A stretch of DNA of 50,514 bases from Flavobacteriaceae bacterium (GTDB lineage Bacteria; Bacteroidota; Bacteroidia; Flavobacteriales; Flavobacteriaceae): positions 1 through 50,514 of the forward strand of contig JAIXYI010000044.1 in assembly GCA_027490305.1 (NCBI GenBank), written 5' to 3'. The translations under genes and the position numbers were made by a program. Positions 9,200-17,048 of this stretch are shown here, in pieces (position 1 is the stretch's first letter; each line of letters begins with the position of its first letter). The notes beneath the pieces were generated by a model that made no database searches, was not told the DNA's origin, and was given only the letters and a program-made list of their open reading frames with translations.

Positions 9200-10033
9200 A
9201 TGGCCATTACCTACCTGGGATACCACTTTATTGTTGAACCGAAAGAGCCGGGCGCTGAGATATTACTGGCGGAACTGGGCGAAACGGCTTTTGAAAGTTT
9301 TGTGGAAACGGAAGACGGTATCACCGCTTATGTGCAAAAAGTGTTGTGGGATGCCGACATCCTGGCGGGCCTCTATATATTAGAATCGCCCGAATTCCGG
9401 ATTTCCTATACCATCGAAGAAATCGAGCAGGTCAACTGGAATTCAGAATGGGAGAAGAATTTCGAACCTATTGATGTTGACGGACGCTGCCATGTTCGGG
9501 CGCCCTTCCATCCGGCGAGTGGTGCCGAGTATGAAATCGTCATCGAACCCAAGATGAGCTTTGGCACGGGGCACCACGAGACGACCCACATGATGATCCA
9601 ACACCTGCTGGAAACCGATGTAACGGGCATGAAGACGTTGGATATGGGCTGTGGCACGGCCATCCTGGCGATACTGGCGGAGATGAAAGGAGCGCATCCC
9701 ATCGATGCTATCGACATCGATGAATGGTGCTACCTGAACTCCATCGAAAACGCCGAACGCAATAACTGCCAACACATTACGGTTTATGAAGGGGATGCTT
9801 CGCTTCTTCCGGGTAAACGCTACGACCTGATTATCGCGAACATCAATCGCAACATCCTTTTGCAGGATATGGCCACTTACGTCGGCTGCCTGGAACCGGG
9901 CGGCACGCTGTTGTTAAGCGGGTTTTATGAAGAGGATATTCCGTTTATCGATGCGTCTTGTGTAGAAAACGGACTTACCTTTGTCGCAAAGCATACGCGC
10001 CACAATTGGGTGGCCTTGAAATACCATAACTGA
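9200..10033 (+). CDS. prmA: Ribosomal protein L11 methyltransferase PrmA
   Basis: 277 residues. PrmA uses S-adenosylmethionine to trimethylate ribosomal protein L11 in the cytosol. The N-terminal substrate-recognition part (1-110) ends in NWNSEWEKNFEPI. The methyltransferase fold follows: FGTGHHETTHMMI, the SAM loop LDMGCGTAILAILAEMKGA (near 149-167), AIDIDEWC, and DLIIANINRNIL (the PrmA-type N-I-N catalytic loop, near 211-222). The length is normal for the short Bacteroidota form. The stop codon overlaps the clpS start by one base (TGATG), implying translational coupling. Confidence 0.96.
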   Translation: MAITYLGYHFIVEPKEPGAEILLAELGETAFESFVETEDGITAYVQKVLWDADILAGLYILESPEFRISYTIEEIEQVNWNSEWEKNFEPIDVDGRCHVRAPFHPASGAEYEIVIEPKMSFGTGHHETTHMMIQHLLETDVTGMKTLDMGCGTAILAILAEMKGAHPIDAIDIDEWCYLNSIENAERNNCQHITVYEGDASLLPGKRYDLIIANINRNILLQDMATYVGCLEPGGTLLLSGFYEEDIPFIDASCVENGLTFVAKHTRHNWVALKYHN

Positions 10034-10308
10034 TGGCTGTAATCGAAAAAGTAAAAGAAGATGTTTTATTGGAGGAAGCCGTGGGGCACCTCAATGAAAT
10101 CGTACTTTTCAACGATGACGTGAACACGTTCGACCATGTGATCGAGACACTCATCCGGGTATGTAAGCATACTGCGGAGCAGGCGGAACAGTGTGCCATC
10201 ATCGTACATTACAAAGGAAAATGCACGGTGAAGACCGGCACCTTCGAGGAACTGAAGCCGCAATGCACCCAATTGCTGGAAGCCGGACTCAGCGCCGAAA
10301 TCATATAA
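10033..10308 (+). CDS. clpS: ATP-dependent Clp protease adaptor ClpS
   Basis: 91 residues. ClpS binds the N-domain of ClpA/ClpC and delivers N-degron substrates to the Clp protease. The core motif VLFNDDVNTFDHVIETL (NDDxxTxxxV) is present, and HTAEQAEQCAIIVHYKGKC matches the conserved second half. It overlaps the prmA stop and is followed by a terminator, so prmA-clpS is a two-gene operon, an arrangement common in Flavobacteriaceae. Confidence 0.96.
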   Translation: MAVIEKVKEDVLLEEAVGHLNEIVLFNDDVNTFDHVIETLIRVCKHTAEQAEQCAIIVHYKGKCTVKTGTFEELKPQCTQLLEAGLSAEII

Positions 10309-10309
10309 A

Positions 10310-10337
10310 AAAGCCCCGCGATTGCAGGGCTTTCTTT
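10310..10337. terminator. Bidirectional terminator between clpS and the lipocalin-like gene
   Basis: AAAGCCC (10310-10316) and GGGCTTT (10327-10333) form a stem with T-rich flanks in both directions. It separates two convergent genes. Confidence 0.85.
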
Positions 10338-10339
10338 TT

Positions 10340-10792
10340 CTATTCTACTTTCTGGAAGTAAAGGGTGACCGTGGCTGCCACCCCGGCGATGGTCTGTGTG
10401 GTCTGAACCTGTAGTTCACTGCCGTTCAGCTTTCGGATGGTGTATTCGCCATTGTACTCCGAACTGTTGGTGATGGTGAGTGAAGAACCGTCTTTCGCCC
10501 AATTGCCGTCGGTAGCGCTGTCTTCCGTACACACATCGCTGGCATTTTTGTAGTAAACGGCATTTTTCACGGTACCATCCGCCAGAAATTGCAGGTAGTC
10601 TTTGTCGCAGCCGGGCTCATTGTCCTCATAGTCGTCTGAAAACGTTTGTCCGCTGACTTTGGTAACCGTTTTGGTTGGTGTCCACTTTGCTTCGAGGTTG
10701 CCACTTACCGAGTTGCCATCGCTGTCGCTGCTGCAGGATGCGAAGAAAACGGTAGCGACTAACAAAACGGACATTTTCAATACTTTTTTCAT
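10340..10792 (-). CDS. Lipocalin-like lipoprotein
   Basis: 150 residues with a lipoprotein leader (LVATVFFASCSSDSDG). A beta-rich domain follows, matching the lipocalin-like families abundant in flavobacteria. Visible pieces are LEAKWTPTK at the start of the barrel, a central DGNWAKDGSSLTITNS and a terminal TVTLYFQKVE. It is probably anchored in the periplasm or outer membrane; ligand and role are unknown. It is convergent with clpS and shares its terminator. The stop codon lies close to the stem-loop, so the 3' untranslated region is very short. Confidence 0.8.
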   Translation of the reverse strand: MKKVLKMSVLLVATVFFASCSSDSDGNSVSGNLEAKWTPTKTVTKVSGQTFSDDYEDNEPGCDKDYLQFLADGTVKNAVYYKNASDVCTEDSATDGNWAKDGSSLTITNSSEYNGEYTIRKLNGSELQVQTTQTIAGVAATVTLYFQKVE

Positions 10793-10985
10793 TTGTGTGG
10801 TAGTTTGATTTAACTAGTAACAAGTAACGCCAAAAAAGCCGTTAGCATTGTTAATAAAATCGTAAACCTTGTAAAATAAGGCGTTAACCGTTGATATGTA
10901 GTGTTTTTGTAAGACCGATTTTTTTTCGGTTCGCTTTACAAATGACTATTTTGCGGGCATAATAATCAACCACAAAAAACCTACT

Positions 10986-12062
10986 ATGAAACGTTTCTTC
11001 CTGTTTTGTATTCCTTTTTTAAGCCTCTTGCAGGCCTGCGGCAGCGGCGGCGATGACGACGGTGGCGGAGGTGGCGGCACGGCCCCGAGCAATCTTCAGG
11101 TCACCGTTACCATTAAGGGGAAAGACGACACCCACCCGAATGGCGACGGATCGGGCATCGTCAATTTTACCGCAACGGCAGATAACGCCAACAATTACCT
11201 TTTTACCTTTCCGGATGGTACTTCGCAGACGGTGGCCAACGGACAGGCGCAGAAGACCTTCACTACGCCGGGCGTCAACACCTACAGCGTGACGGTTGCG
11301 GCATTGGGCGTCAATTCCTCTACTTCCAAAACCGTTTCGGTCACCGTACTCAACCAGTTTGACAACGATTTCTCGACCCTGATCTGGTCAGATGAATTCG
11401 ACACGCCCGGGGCGCCCAACGCAGCCAACTGGAATTATAACATCGGTAACAATAACGGATGGGGCAACAATGAATTGCAATACTACACCAACAGCCAGAA
11501 CAACGCCGTAGTGGCGGATGGCATGCTGCATATCAACCTGATCAAAGAACCGACCAGCGGGTTTGCCTACTCGTCGGCTCGCCTTGTCTCTGAAAACAAA
11601 TTCGACTTTACCTACGGGAAGATTGAGTTCCGCGCCAAACTCCCCATCGGTGGCGGCACCTGGCCGGCGCTGTGGATGCTGGGGGCTAATTACACCTCTG
11701 CGGCATGGCCTGCCTGTGGCGAGATTGACGTGATGGAACATATTGGCAACAATCAGGGCACTATTTATGGCACGCTCCACTACCCTGGACATTCGGGTGC
11801 CAACGGCGACGGAGGTACAACGTCATTGCCAACGGCTTCTTCGGCGTTCCACGTGTATGCGGTGGAATGGTCGCCGACGTCTATCAAATGGTTCATTGAC
11901 GGTACGATGTTCCGTTCCTCCACAAACAGTCCGGATAAGCCGTTCAACCACGACTTCTTTATCATCATGAACGTGGCGATGGGCGGAAATTTCGGCGGCA
12001 CAGTCGATCCAGCCTTCGTGCAATCGTCAATGGAAATCGATTATGTAAGGGTTTACCAATAA
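10986..12062 (+). CDS. GH16 beta-glucanase lipoprotein with PKD-like domain
   Basis: 358 residues. A lipoprotein leader (LSLLQACGSGG) is followed by an acidic Gly-rich linker (DDDGGGGGG), typical of surface lipoproteins. Next comes a PKD-like beta-sandwich (about 36-125, with YLFTFPDGTS and NTYSVTVAA), then a GH16 jelly-roll (about 130-358). The catalytic ExDxxE motif is GEIDVMEHIG, preceded by WPALWMLGANY. The fold and the NNELQYYTN segment point to laminarinase or endo-beta-1,3-glucanase activity. The next gene is a second GH16 enzyme 13 bp downstream, so the pair is probably co-expressed. A near-consensus TATTTTG lies about 35 bp upstream of the ATG. Confidence 0.93.
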   Translation: MKRFFLFCIPFLSLLQACGSGGDDDGGGGGGTAPSNLQVTVTIKGKDDTHPNGDGSGIVNFTATADNANNYLFTFPDGTSQTVANGQAQKTFTTPGVNTYSVTVAALGVNSSTSKTVSVTVLNQFDNDFSTLIWSDEFDTPGAPNAANWNYNIGNNNGWGNNELQYYTNSQNNAVVADGMLHINLIKEPTSGFAYSSARLVSENKFDFTYGKIEFRAKLPIGGGTWPALWMLGANYTSAAWPACGEIDVMEHIGNNQGTIYGTLHYPGHSGANGDGGTTSLPTASSAFHVYAVEWSPTSIKWFIDGTMFRSSTNSPDKPFNHDFFIIMNVAMGGNFGGTVDPAFVQSSMEIDYVRVYQ

Positions 12063-12075
12063 CAAATAACATACT

Positions 12076-12819
12076 ATGAAGTACCTAGTTATTACCCTTC
12101 TGGCCGTTACGACTGTAGTGGCGCAGAAAACCAATCGTAAGTTAGTGTGGGAAGAGAACTTTGACGGTTCTGCCCTCAGCGAAAAAACCTGGAATTTCGA
12201 ACTCGGCGACAACGGCTGGGGCAACCACGAGCGCCAGGATTATACGAAGGTCAACCATCGTGTATCGAAAGGTTTCCTGACTATTACCGCTAAAAAGGAC
12301 GGAACGCACTATACCTCGACCCGCATCACCACGAAAGGGAAACAGGAATTCCAATATGGGTATATGGAAGCCCGGCTGAAACTGCCAAAAGGACACGGCG
12401 TGTGGCCGGCCTTCTGGATGCTGGGAAGCGACATCAATACGTCGCAATGGCCTCACTGCGGTGAGATTGATATTATGGAATATGTCGGACGCGAGCCGCA
12501 CATGATCTACACCACCCTGCATACCACTGATACCCACGGCGCCACCGCGAGCAGCAAAAAGACCGAATTCCCGAACATTGAAGAAGGTTTCCACGTTTAT
12601 GCTGTCGACTGGAATGCGGACCGGATGGTGTTTTTTGTGGATGGACAAGCGGTCTATACCTACCAGCCGTCACCCAAGACAAAAGGGAACTGGCCGTATG
12701 ACCAGAAGTTCTTTTTCATCCTGAACCTGGCCATCGGTGGAGATTTCGGAGGTCCGGAAGTGGATGATTCGATCTTCCCGCAGGAATATGTGATCGACTA
12801 CGTCAGGGTGTATCAATAA
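12076..12819 (+). CDS. GH16 beta-glucanase (laminarinase-like), secreted
   Basis: 247 residues, essentially a single GH16 catalytic domain. A short leader (LVITLLAVTTVVAQ) suggests export. The catalytic motif is GEIDIMEYVG, preceded by WPAFWMLGSD; the C-terminal YVIDYVRVYQ is the standard end of the GH16 jelly-roll. It resembles the catalytic domain of the neighbouring lipoprotein (NGWGNNE/NGWGNHE, IDYVRVYQ), which suggests tandem duplication with gain or loss of the PKD module. The likely function is cleavage of beta-1,3- or beta-1,3/1,4-glucan. No SusC/SusD pair, sensor or other glucan enzyme adjoins it. Confidence 0.93.
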   Translation: MKYLVITLLAVTTVVAQKTNRKLVWEENFDGSALSEKTWNFELGDNGWGNHERQDYTKVNHRVSKGFLTITAKKDGTHYTSTRITTKGKQEFQYGYMEARLKLPKGHGVWPAFWMLGSDINTSQWPHCGEIDIMEYVGREPHMIYTTLHTTDTHGATASSKKTEFPNIEEGFHVYAVDWNADRMVFFVDGQAVYTYQPSPKTKGNWPYDQKFFFILNLAIGGDFGGPEVDDSIFPQEYVIDYVRVYQ

Positions 12820-12853
12820 CGGTATACACGGACGTATCATCCGCGAAAGCGCC

Positions 12854-13267
12854 TCAATGCGGCAGGCGATCCTTTAGTAAACCATAGAGGAACGTGCCAA
12901 TCAGCGCGCCCAATAGGATGACGAACACAGGATAGAAACCGGCTCCGATCAGGATAAAGATGGGTCCCGGACACGAACCTACCAGTCCCCACCCGAGTCC
13001 GAACAGCAAACCGCCGACCCAATAGCGGGCCGATCCTTTTTCCTTATCGGGAATGACGATCGGCTCGCCTTTTATGTCGCGTACGTTCTTCCGCTTGATG
13101 ATTTGGATGCCGATGACGCCCGTAGCGATGGCGACACCAATGATGCCATACATATGGAAGGATTCGAAACGGAACATTTCGAAGATCCGGTACCATGATA
13201 CCGCTTCCGTTTTGGTGAGGACGATGCCGAATAAGACGCCGGTCAACAGGTATTTCAGTGCTTTCAT
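12854..13267 (-). CDS. YeeE/YedE-family sulfur transport subunit (second half)
   Basis: 137 residues with about four membrane segments. The conserved motif FGLGWGLVGSCPGPIFILIG contains the single functional Cys of this half. YeeE/YedE proteins carry thiosulfate or persulfide-type sulfur through the inner membrane using such cysteines. It begins one base after the stop of the other half, so the two are one operon and probably one complex, comparable to the PmpA/PmpB pair. No sulfurtransferase or rhodanese gene lies beside them in the window. Confidence 0.88.
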   Translation of the reverse strand: MKALKYLLTGVLFGIVLTKTEAVSWYRIFEMFRFESFHMYGIIGVAIATGVIGIQIIKRKNVRDIKGEPIVIPDKEKGSARYWVGGLLFGLGWGLVGSCPGPIFILIGAGFYPVFVILLGALIGTFLYGLLKDRLPH

Positions 13268-13268
13268 A

Positions 13269-13832
13269 TCAGAAAAGTAACGGGAGGATAAAATGTACCA
13301 TAATCAAACCACCTACAAAAAAGCCAATTACGGCCTTTAGTGACGGAACCTGCAAGTTGCTCAACCCCTGTATCGCATGACCCGAGGTGCATCCGCCGGC
13401 GTAACGCGAACCGAAACCAATCAACACACCACCGCCCAGTAAAAGGACCAACATTTTGGGTGACGTCCAGACATCCGGGCCGAACAATACGTCGGGCGCA
13501 AGCTTGCCGTTTGGCGCATCGATGCCCATTTTCTGCAGTTGCGCCAAAGTGTCCGGGCTGAGCGTCACGTTCGACGGATCGGAGAGGTAATGAACCGCGA
13601 TGAAGCCGCCTATCATGGCACCGATTACCACCACAAGGTTCCAGAAATGGCTTTTGTGGTCGTATCGGAAGAAAGAAGAGAACTTTCCGGCGCCTCCGAT
13701 CGCGCAAAGCGTGCGCAGGTTCGACGACATGCCGAAGGTCTTCCCGAACCAAATCAGGAGTAACATCACGACACCGATGAGGAAACCCGACACGTACCAC
13801 GGCCAGGTGTGCGAGAGCATTTCCATACACAT
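13269..13832 (-). CDS. YeeE/YedE-family sulfur transport subunit (first half)
   Basis: About 187 residues from the ATG at 13830-13832; in-frame ATGs at 13826 and 13820 are alternatives. A longer reading to 14009 would run over its own promoter box and through the divergent gene, so it is rejected. Several membrane segments are visible, starting with WYVSGFLIGVVMLLLIW. The diagnostic motif FGSRYAGGCTSGHAIQG contains the conserved Cys. It partners the following gene to complete a thiosulfate/persulfide-type importer. Confidence 0.88.
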   Translation of the reverse strand: MCMEMLSHTWPWYVSGFLIGVVMLLLIWFGKTFGMSSNLRTLCAIGGAGKFSSFFRYDHKSHFWNLVVVIGAMIGGFIAVHYLSDPSNVTLSPDTLAQLQKMGIDAPNGKLAPDVLFGPDVWTSPKMLVLLLGGGVLIGFGSRYAGGCTSGHAIQGLSNLQVPSLKAVIGFFVGGLIMVHFILPLLF

Positions 13833-13841
13833 TGTTTTGGG

Positions 13842-13849
13842 CAAAAATA
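13842..13849 (-). promoter_or_regulatory. -7 box for the YeeE/YedE operon
   Basis: TATTTTTG on the minus strand lies 10-17 bp before the ATG cluster at 13832/13826/13820. It fits TAnnTTTG and argues for one of the short starts. Confidence 0.5.
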
Positions 13850-13882
13850 GCGATACCAAACCAAACCGACGGGCGGAATCCG

Positions 13883-13890
13883 TAACTTTG
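13883..13890 (+). promoter_or_regulatory. -7 box for the DUF4199 gene
   Basis: TAACTTTG, an exact TAnnTTTG match, ends 17 bp before the ATG at 13908, divergent from the YeeE/YedE promoter. Confidence 0.5.
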
Positions 13891-13907
13891 GACGTCAATA
13901 CTGCAAA

Positions 13908-14384
13908 ATGAAAAAATTTGCCGTCGAGTTTAAATGGGCCGTGCGCTACATCTTCGCTTATCTGGCGTGGATCATGGGAGAAAAAGTATTGGGTGTGTAT
14001 GATACGCACATCGATTGGCTCCTCCTTTCGTCACTTGGCTTTTACCTTTTCGGATTTGTGTTATACGTCCTGGCGCTCCGGGAAAAACGGGAAACGGTCT
14101 TCCAAAAGCAAATGGACTGGAAACAGGGCTGTGTTTCGGGTTTTTACCTGACGATTTTTATTTCCCTGCTGATGGTCCTGGCGCAGGTTGTGGTGCACAA
14201 GGCCATTGCACCTGAGTTCTTCCCGAATATGATCCGCTATAACCTTGAACACGGCAACAAAAAGGCGGGAGAAATCTTCAACCTGCAAAGCTATCTCTAC
14301 CAGGCGGTTTTCTTCACTTTGTCGATTGGGGTACTCTACGCAGCCGCTGTGGCCTATTTTTTGCGTACCCGTCCAAAAAACTAA
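13908..14384 (+). CDS. DUF4199-type integral membrane protein
   Basis: 158 residues with four predicted membrane segments (around 10-30, 38-58, 80-104 and 133-153). The layout and the motif MDWKQGCVSGFYLTIFISLL match DUF4199, a family largely restricted to Bacteroidota with no known function. A small lipoprotein gene follows after 3 bp, so they are probably co-transcribed. Confidence 0.8.
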   Translation: MKKFAVEFKWAVRYIFAYLAWIMGEKVLGVYDTHIDWLLLSSLGFYLFGFVLYVLALREKRETVFQKQMDWKQGCVSGFYLTIFISLLMVLAQVVVHKAIAPEFFPNMIRYNLEHGNKKAGEIFNLQSYLYQAVFFTLSIGVLYAAAVAYFLRTRPKN

Positions 14385-14387
14385 CGT

Positions 14388-14834
14388 ATGCGCTTCTACC
14401 CTCTTTTTCTGCTTGTCGCTTTTGCTGCCGTTTCCTGCACCAGCACCAAGTCAACCATCCGCAATATCGATGAAACGGCACCGGCACCCGTCCTGAAAGA
14501 CAGCCATTTCGTGTTGACGGAATACAGCCACGATCCAAAATACGGCTACGATCCGGATTATCCGATCAACATCTTCTACAAAAGCACGAAAAACGATTCG
14601 ATCAACCAGCCGCGCTTTCTCAATGCCTTAGCGGGCCCGAAAGGCGAAACCATTACCTATACAAAACTCGAAAGCTGCTGCCCCTACCCTTCCAAATACA
14701 GCGAAATGGGCGTAGGCACATTAGATGTGTATGAATTGACCTGGGCCGGACAGGACAAACCAGTAAAACTTTACCTCAACATTTACGGAAAGGGTAAAGT
14801 GCAGATTCCGATGGGGTTGACTTATAGACCGTGA
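14388..14834 (+). CDS. Small conserved flavobacterial lipoprotein
   Basis: 148 residues with a lipobox leader (LLVAFAAVSCTST). The conserved core includes KYGYDPDYPINIFY, RFLNALAGPKGETI, KLESCCPYPSK and LDVYELTWAGQDKP. The CC pair and the GLxxVYE-type segment recur in flavobacterial proteins that some databases label 2-dehydro-3-deoxyphosphooctonate aldolase. That label is almost certainly wrong here, since there is no aldolase barrel at this size. The role is unknown; a periplasmic lipid-anchored protein is inferred. Its downstream neighbour is the AT-rich 14897 gene. Confidence 0.78.
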   Translation: MRFYPLFLLVAFAAVSCTSTKSTIRNIDETAPAPVLKDSHFVLTEYSHDPKYGYDPDYPINIFYKSTKNDSINQPRFLNALAGPKGETITYTKLESCCPYPSKYSEMGVGTLDVYELTWAGQDKPVKLYLNIYGKGKVQIPMGLTYRP

Positions 14835-14896
14835 ACTGGGCTTTTATAAATTAAATTTTTATTAATCTTACATTCACATCTCTTATCGCAAAACAA

Positions 14897-15979
14897 ATGA
14901 CAAAATATTTTGCTTTTTGCGTGAATAAATACTTAAATTATTCATGCCTCATTTTTTGCTTTACTAGCACTATCGTTCTCCTGTACTCGTTGAGTGTAAA
15001 CAATATTTGGAATTATTGGAGATTGTCGGGAACCTTGATATTATTACAGTTAGCAAGCTTCCTAATCGGCAGTTTTTTGGGATTTCTTTTCGGATTCCCA
15101 GCACATAATAATGCTGAATTTCCTACAAAGTATCAAAGAAACTCGTCTTTAAAAGAAATTACCAGTTGGTTAACAAAAATTATCGTCGGCGTTACACTTA
15201 TTGAATTGAAGGATATTTTTATCTATTCCAAAGCGGGAGTAATTGAGCTTTCGAACTATCTCACTAATGATAACAGCCAAGTAATTATAATTGGTTCGTT
15301 AATTGGCGTATATTTCGTTCTTGGTTTTATAGTATTATATATACTATCGGTAACTACTATTTTCGAAGAATTGGTCTTAAATGATAGAAATATTGACCTT
15401 ATTCTTAGTGACCAAACAATGAATCCAAACTCACTGAACATTGATAATATCCTAACATCCGATTTCTCACAGATAGATTCTAAAGTCAAAGAGGAGGTTT
15501 TGAAATATGTGTCCAATAACGGAGTGGGTAACCTTGAACCGTTATTGACTAAAAGACTAGGTAAATTCTTGTTTGCAATGAAAGAATATGATGTTGCAGC
15601 TCGAGCTTATGAAAGTGCTTATTTTAAAAATAAAGAAGATAAATATAGCTTACTTAACGCTTGTTCGATTAGAAATAAATTCTTAAAAGAATTTGATAAA
15701 TCAAATAATACATTAAAGGAATTCATCACTAACAATCCTGATTTTGCGCCGGCGTACTATAATTTAGCTTGTAATTATAATCGAGAATACATTGAATTTA
15801 GAAATACAGGATTAGAGAGTGAATATATCGAAAATTTGAAAACAAAAGCAGCTAACTACTTGAAAAAAGCTTTTGAACTTGATAAAGGACTGTATAGCGA
15901 AGCATTGAGAGACCAAGCTTTAGATGGAATGGAAATAGCCGAAATATTTAAATCGTCAAAAAAAAATGAAACAGAATGA
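14897..15979 (+). CDS. Membrane protein with C-terminal TPR-like region, AT-rich
   Basis: 360 residues. Four hydrophobic segments lie in residues 1-160. They include SFLGFLFGFPAHNN, then NSSLKEITSWLTKIIVGVTL, a motif I associate with a broad family of uncharacterised bacterial membrane proteins. The soluble C-terminal half is helical with TPR-like units (AMKEYDVAARAYESAY, FAPAYYNLACNY, NYLKKAFELDKG). Base composition is markedly more AT-rich than the genes on both sides, and codon use differs, which suggests acquisition by transfer. It is a single gene with no partner on its strand. A role in defence or stress signalling is only a guess from family context. Confidence 0.75.
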   Translation: MTKYFAFCVNKYLNYSCLIFCFTSTIVLLYSLSVNNIWNYWRLSGTLILLQLASFLIGSFLGFLFGFPAHNNAEFPTKYQRNSSLKEITSWLTKIIVGVTLIELKDIFIYSKAGVIELSNYLTNDNSQVIIIGSLIGVYFVLGFIVLYILSVTTIFEELVLNDRNIDLILSDQTMNPNSLNIDNILTSDFSQIDSKVKEEVLKYVSNNGVGNLEPLLTKRLGKFLFAMKEYDVAARAYESAYFKNKEDKYSLLNACSIRNKFLKEFDKSNNTLKEFITNNPDFAPAYYNLACNYNREYIEFRNTGLESEYIENLKTKAANYLKKAFELDKGLYSEALRDQALDGMEIAEIFKSSKKNETE

Positions 15980-16043
15980 AATCAAAATTTAACACCGATA
16001 TAAATTCATTTTTAAAGTTATTAGAATAATATATATATCTTTA

Positions 16044-16170
16044 CGCTGTAAAAAACCACACGCTAACTGAATAGAAAAACAAATGGTTATGAAAATTCAG
16101 GATTTGACAACTATCTAAACTGATTATCCAACCCTAAAAATAGAACTGATCCTACGTGATCAGTTTTTTT
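16044..16170 (+). ncRNA. Possible small RNA / mini-ORF transcript ending in a terminator
   Basis: A short AT-rich unit runs from a near-consensus -7 box (TATCTTTA, 16036-16043) to a clean terminator at 16144-16170. The only ORF inside is 11 codons (ATG 16083 to TAA 16118; MVMKIQDLTTI). The terminator's left arm AACTGAT is duplicated at 16118-16124. No gene follows on this strand, so it cannot be a leader for a downstream gene. It could be a small RNA, a micro-peptide gene, or simply a remote terminator for the TPR gene. Confidence 0.3.
16144..16170 (+). terminator. Rho-independent terminator
   Basis: AACTGATC (16144-16151) and GATCAGTT (16158-16165) form a perfect 8-bp stem with a 6-nt loop, followed by seven T. 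Confidence 0.85.
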
Positions 16171-16286
16171 ATTTCTGTTTTTTTGCTATCGGTAAACAAA
16201 CGGGGTATTCAAATTTTTAACTTTCAACTAACTATAAGCCTGTTCCGGACAGCGTTATGCTGTTGTTTGGAACTAAAAACGGAGCT

Positions 16287-17015
16287 TTATTTCAACTCCT
16301 TATTCTTCAACAAATACCGAATAACCGTTTCGGCTGCGTACAACCCAAACAAGCCGGGCATGTAGCTGTTGGTTCCGTAAAAGGATTTCTTGAAATTGAG
16401 TCCGTCGGTCATGCACAAGCTGCCTTCGTCCTGTATTTCGGTTGAGAATACTACTTTCACGCCTTTCTGCACATACATCTTCCTCAGTCGCTTGCGCACG
16501 GCCGTCGCGAGGTGGCAGTTGTGTGACTTGCTGATGTCGGTTACCCGCACTTTCGACGCGTCCATTTTGCCGCCGGCGCCCATGCTGCTGATAACTTTCA
16601 TCTTTTTGTCGCGGGCCGATTTGATCAGGTTGAGCTTCGGGGTGATGCTGTCGATGCAGTCGACCACATAATCGTACTCGGTGGTGACGAGTTCATAGGC
16701 GCGTTCGGGTGACAGGAATTCCTTGACCCGCGTTAGCTTCAGTTCGGGGTTGATGTCCATTAGGCGATCGCCTACCAAGGTCACTTTCGGTTGGCCGACG
16801 GTAGAATGCAGGGCCGGAAGTTGCCGGTTGATGTTGGTAATATCCACCACATCCCCATCGACAATCGTCATAGTGCCAACACCTGCCCGGGCGAGGAATT
16901 CCGCTGCAAATGAGCCCACGCCGCCCAATCCGACGACCAATACGTTTGACTGCCGAAGCCGTTCGAGTCCTTCTGCGCGGAAAAGCAATTCCGCGCGCTC
17001 CGTCCACTGTGCCAT
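16287..17015 (-). CDS. tcdA: tRNA threonylcarbamoyladenosine dehydratase (TcdA/ThiF family)
   Basis: 242 residues, an E1-like ThiF/MoeB/HesA fold. TcdA uses ATP to cyclise t6A to ct6A at tRNA position 37. The nucleotide-binding loop VVGLGGVGSFAAEFLARAG lies near 27-45, followed by VDGDVVDITNINRQ, in which the acidic and Arg residues contact ATP. YDYVVDCIDSITPKLNLI and SSMGAGGKMDASKVRVTDIS are typical of TcdA/YgdL rather than ThiF, and no CxxC zinc pairs are present. The ATG is at 17013-17015. The same-strand tatD gene ends 33 bp upstream, so they are probably an operon. Confidence 0.93.
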   Translation of the reverse strand: MAQWTERAELLFRAEGLERLRQSNVLVVGLGGVGSFAAEFLARAGVGTMTIVDGDVVDITNINRQLPALHSTVGQPKVTLVGDRLMDINPELKLTRVKEFLSPERAYELVTTEYDYVVDCIDSITPKLNLIKSARDKKMKVISSMGAGGKMDASKVRVTDISKSHNCHLATAVRKRLRKMYVQKGVKVVFSTEIQDEGSLCMTDGLNFKKSFYGTNSYMPGLFGLYAAETVIRYLLKNKELK

Positions 17016-17048
17016 ACCTTAGATTTTGTGGGGCAAAAATACGCGGAT

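Larger units (their letters stand above)
15980..16286. other. AT-rich intergenic region after the TPR membrane gene
   Basis: No ORF of normal size is supported. The region holds the putative small transcript and terminator described separately (16044-16170). After the terminator, 16171-16286 holds nothing recognised apart from the tail of the convergent tcdA gene. Confidence 0.5.

Noticed and set aside
13833..14009. N-terminal extension of the YeeE/YedE first-half gene
   Set aside because: The extra 59 codons run through the divergent gene's start and past its own promoter box, and do not resemble the family; the short start fits helix 1.
14388..14834. 2-dehydro-3-deoxyphosphooctonate aldolase
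   Set aside because: This product name is attached to similar small lipoproteins in databases, but a 148-residue lipoprotein without an aldolase barrel cannot be that enzyme.
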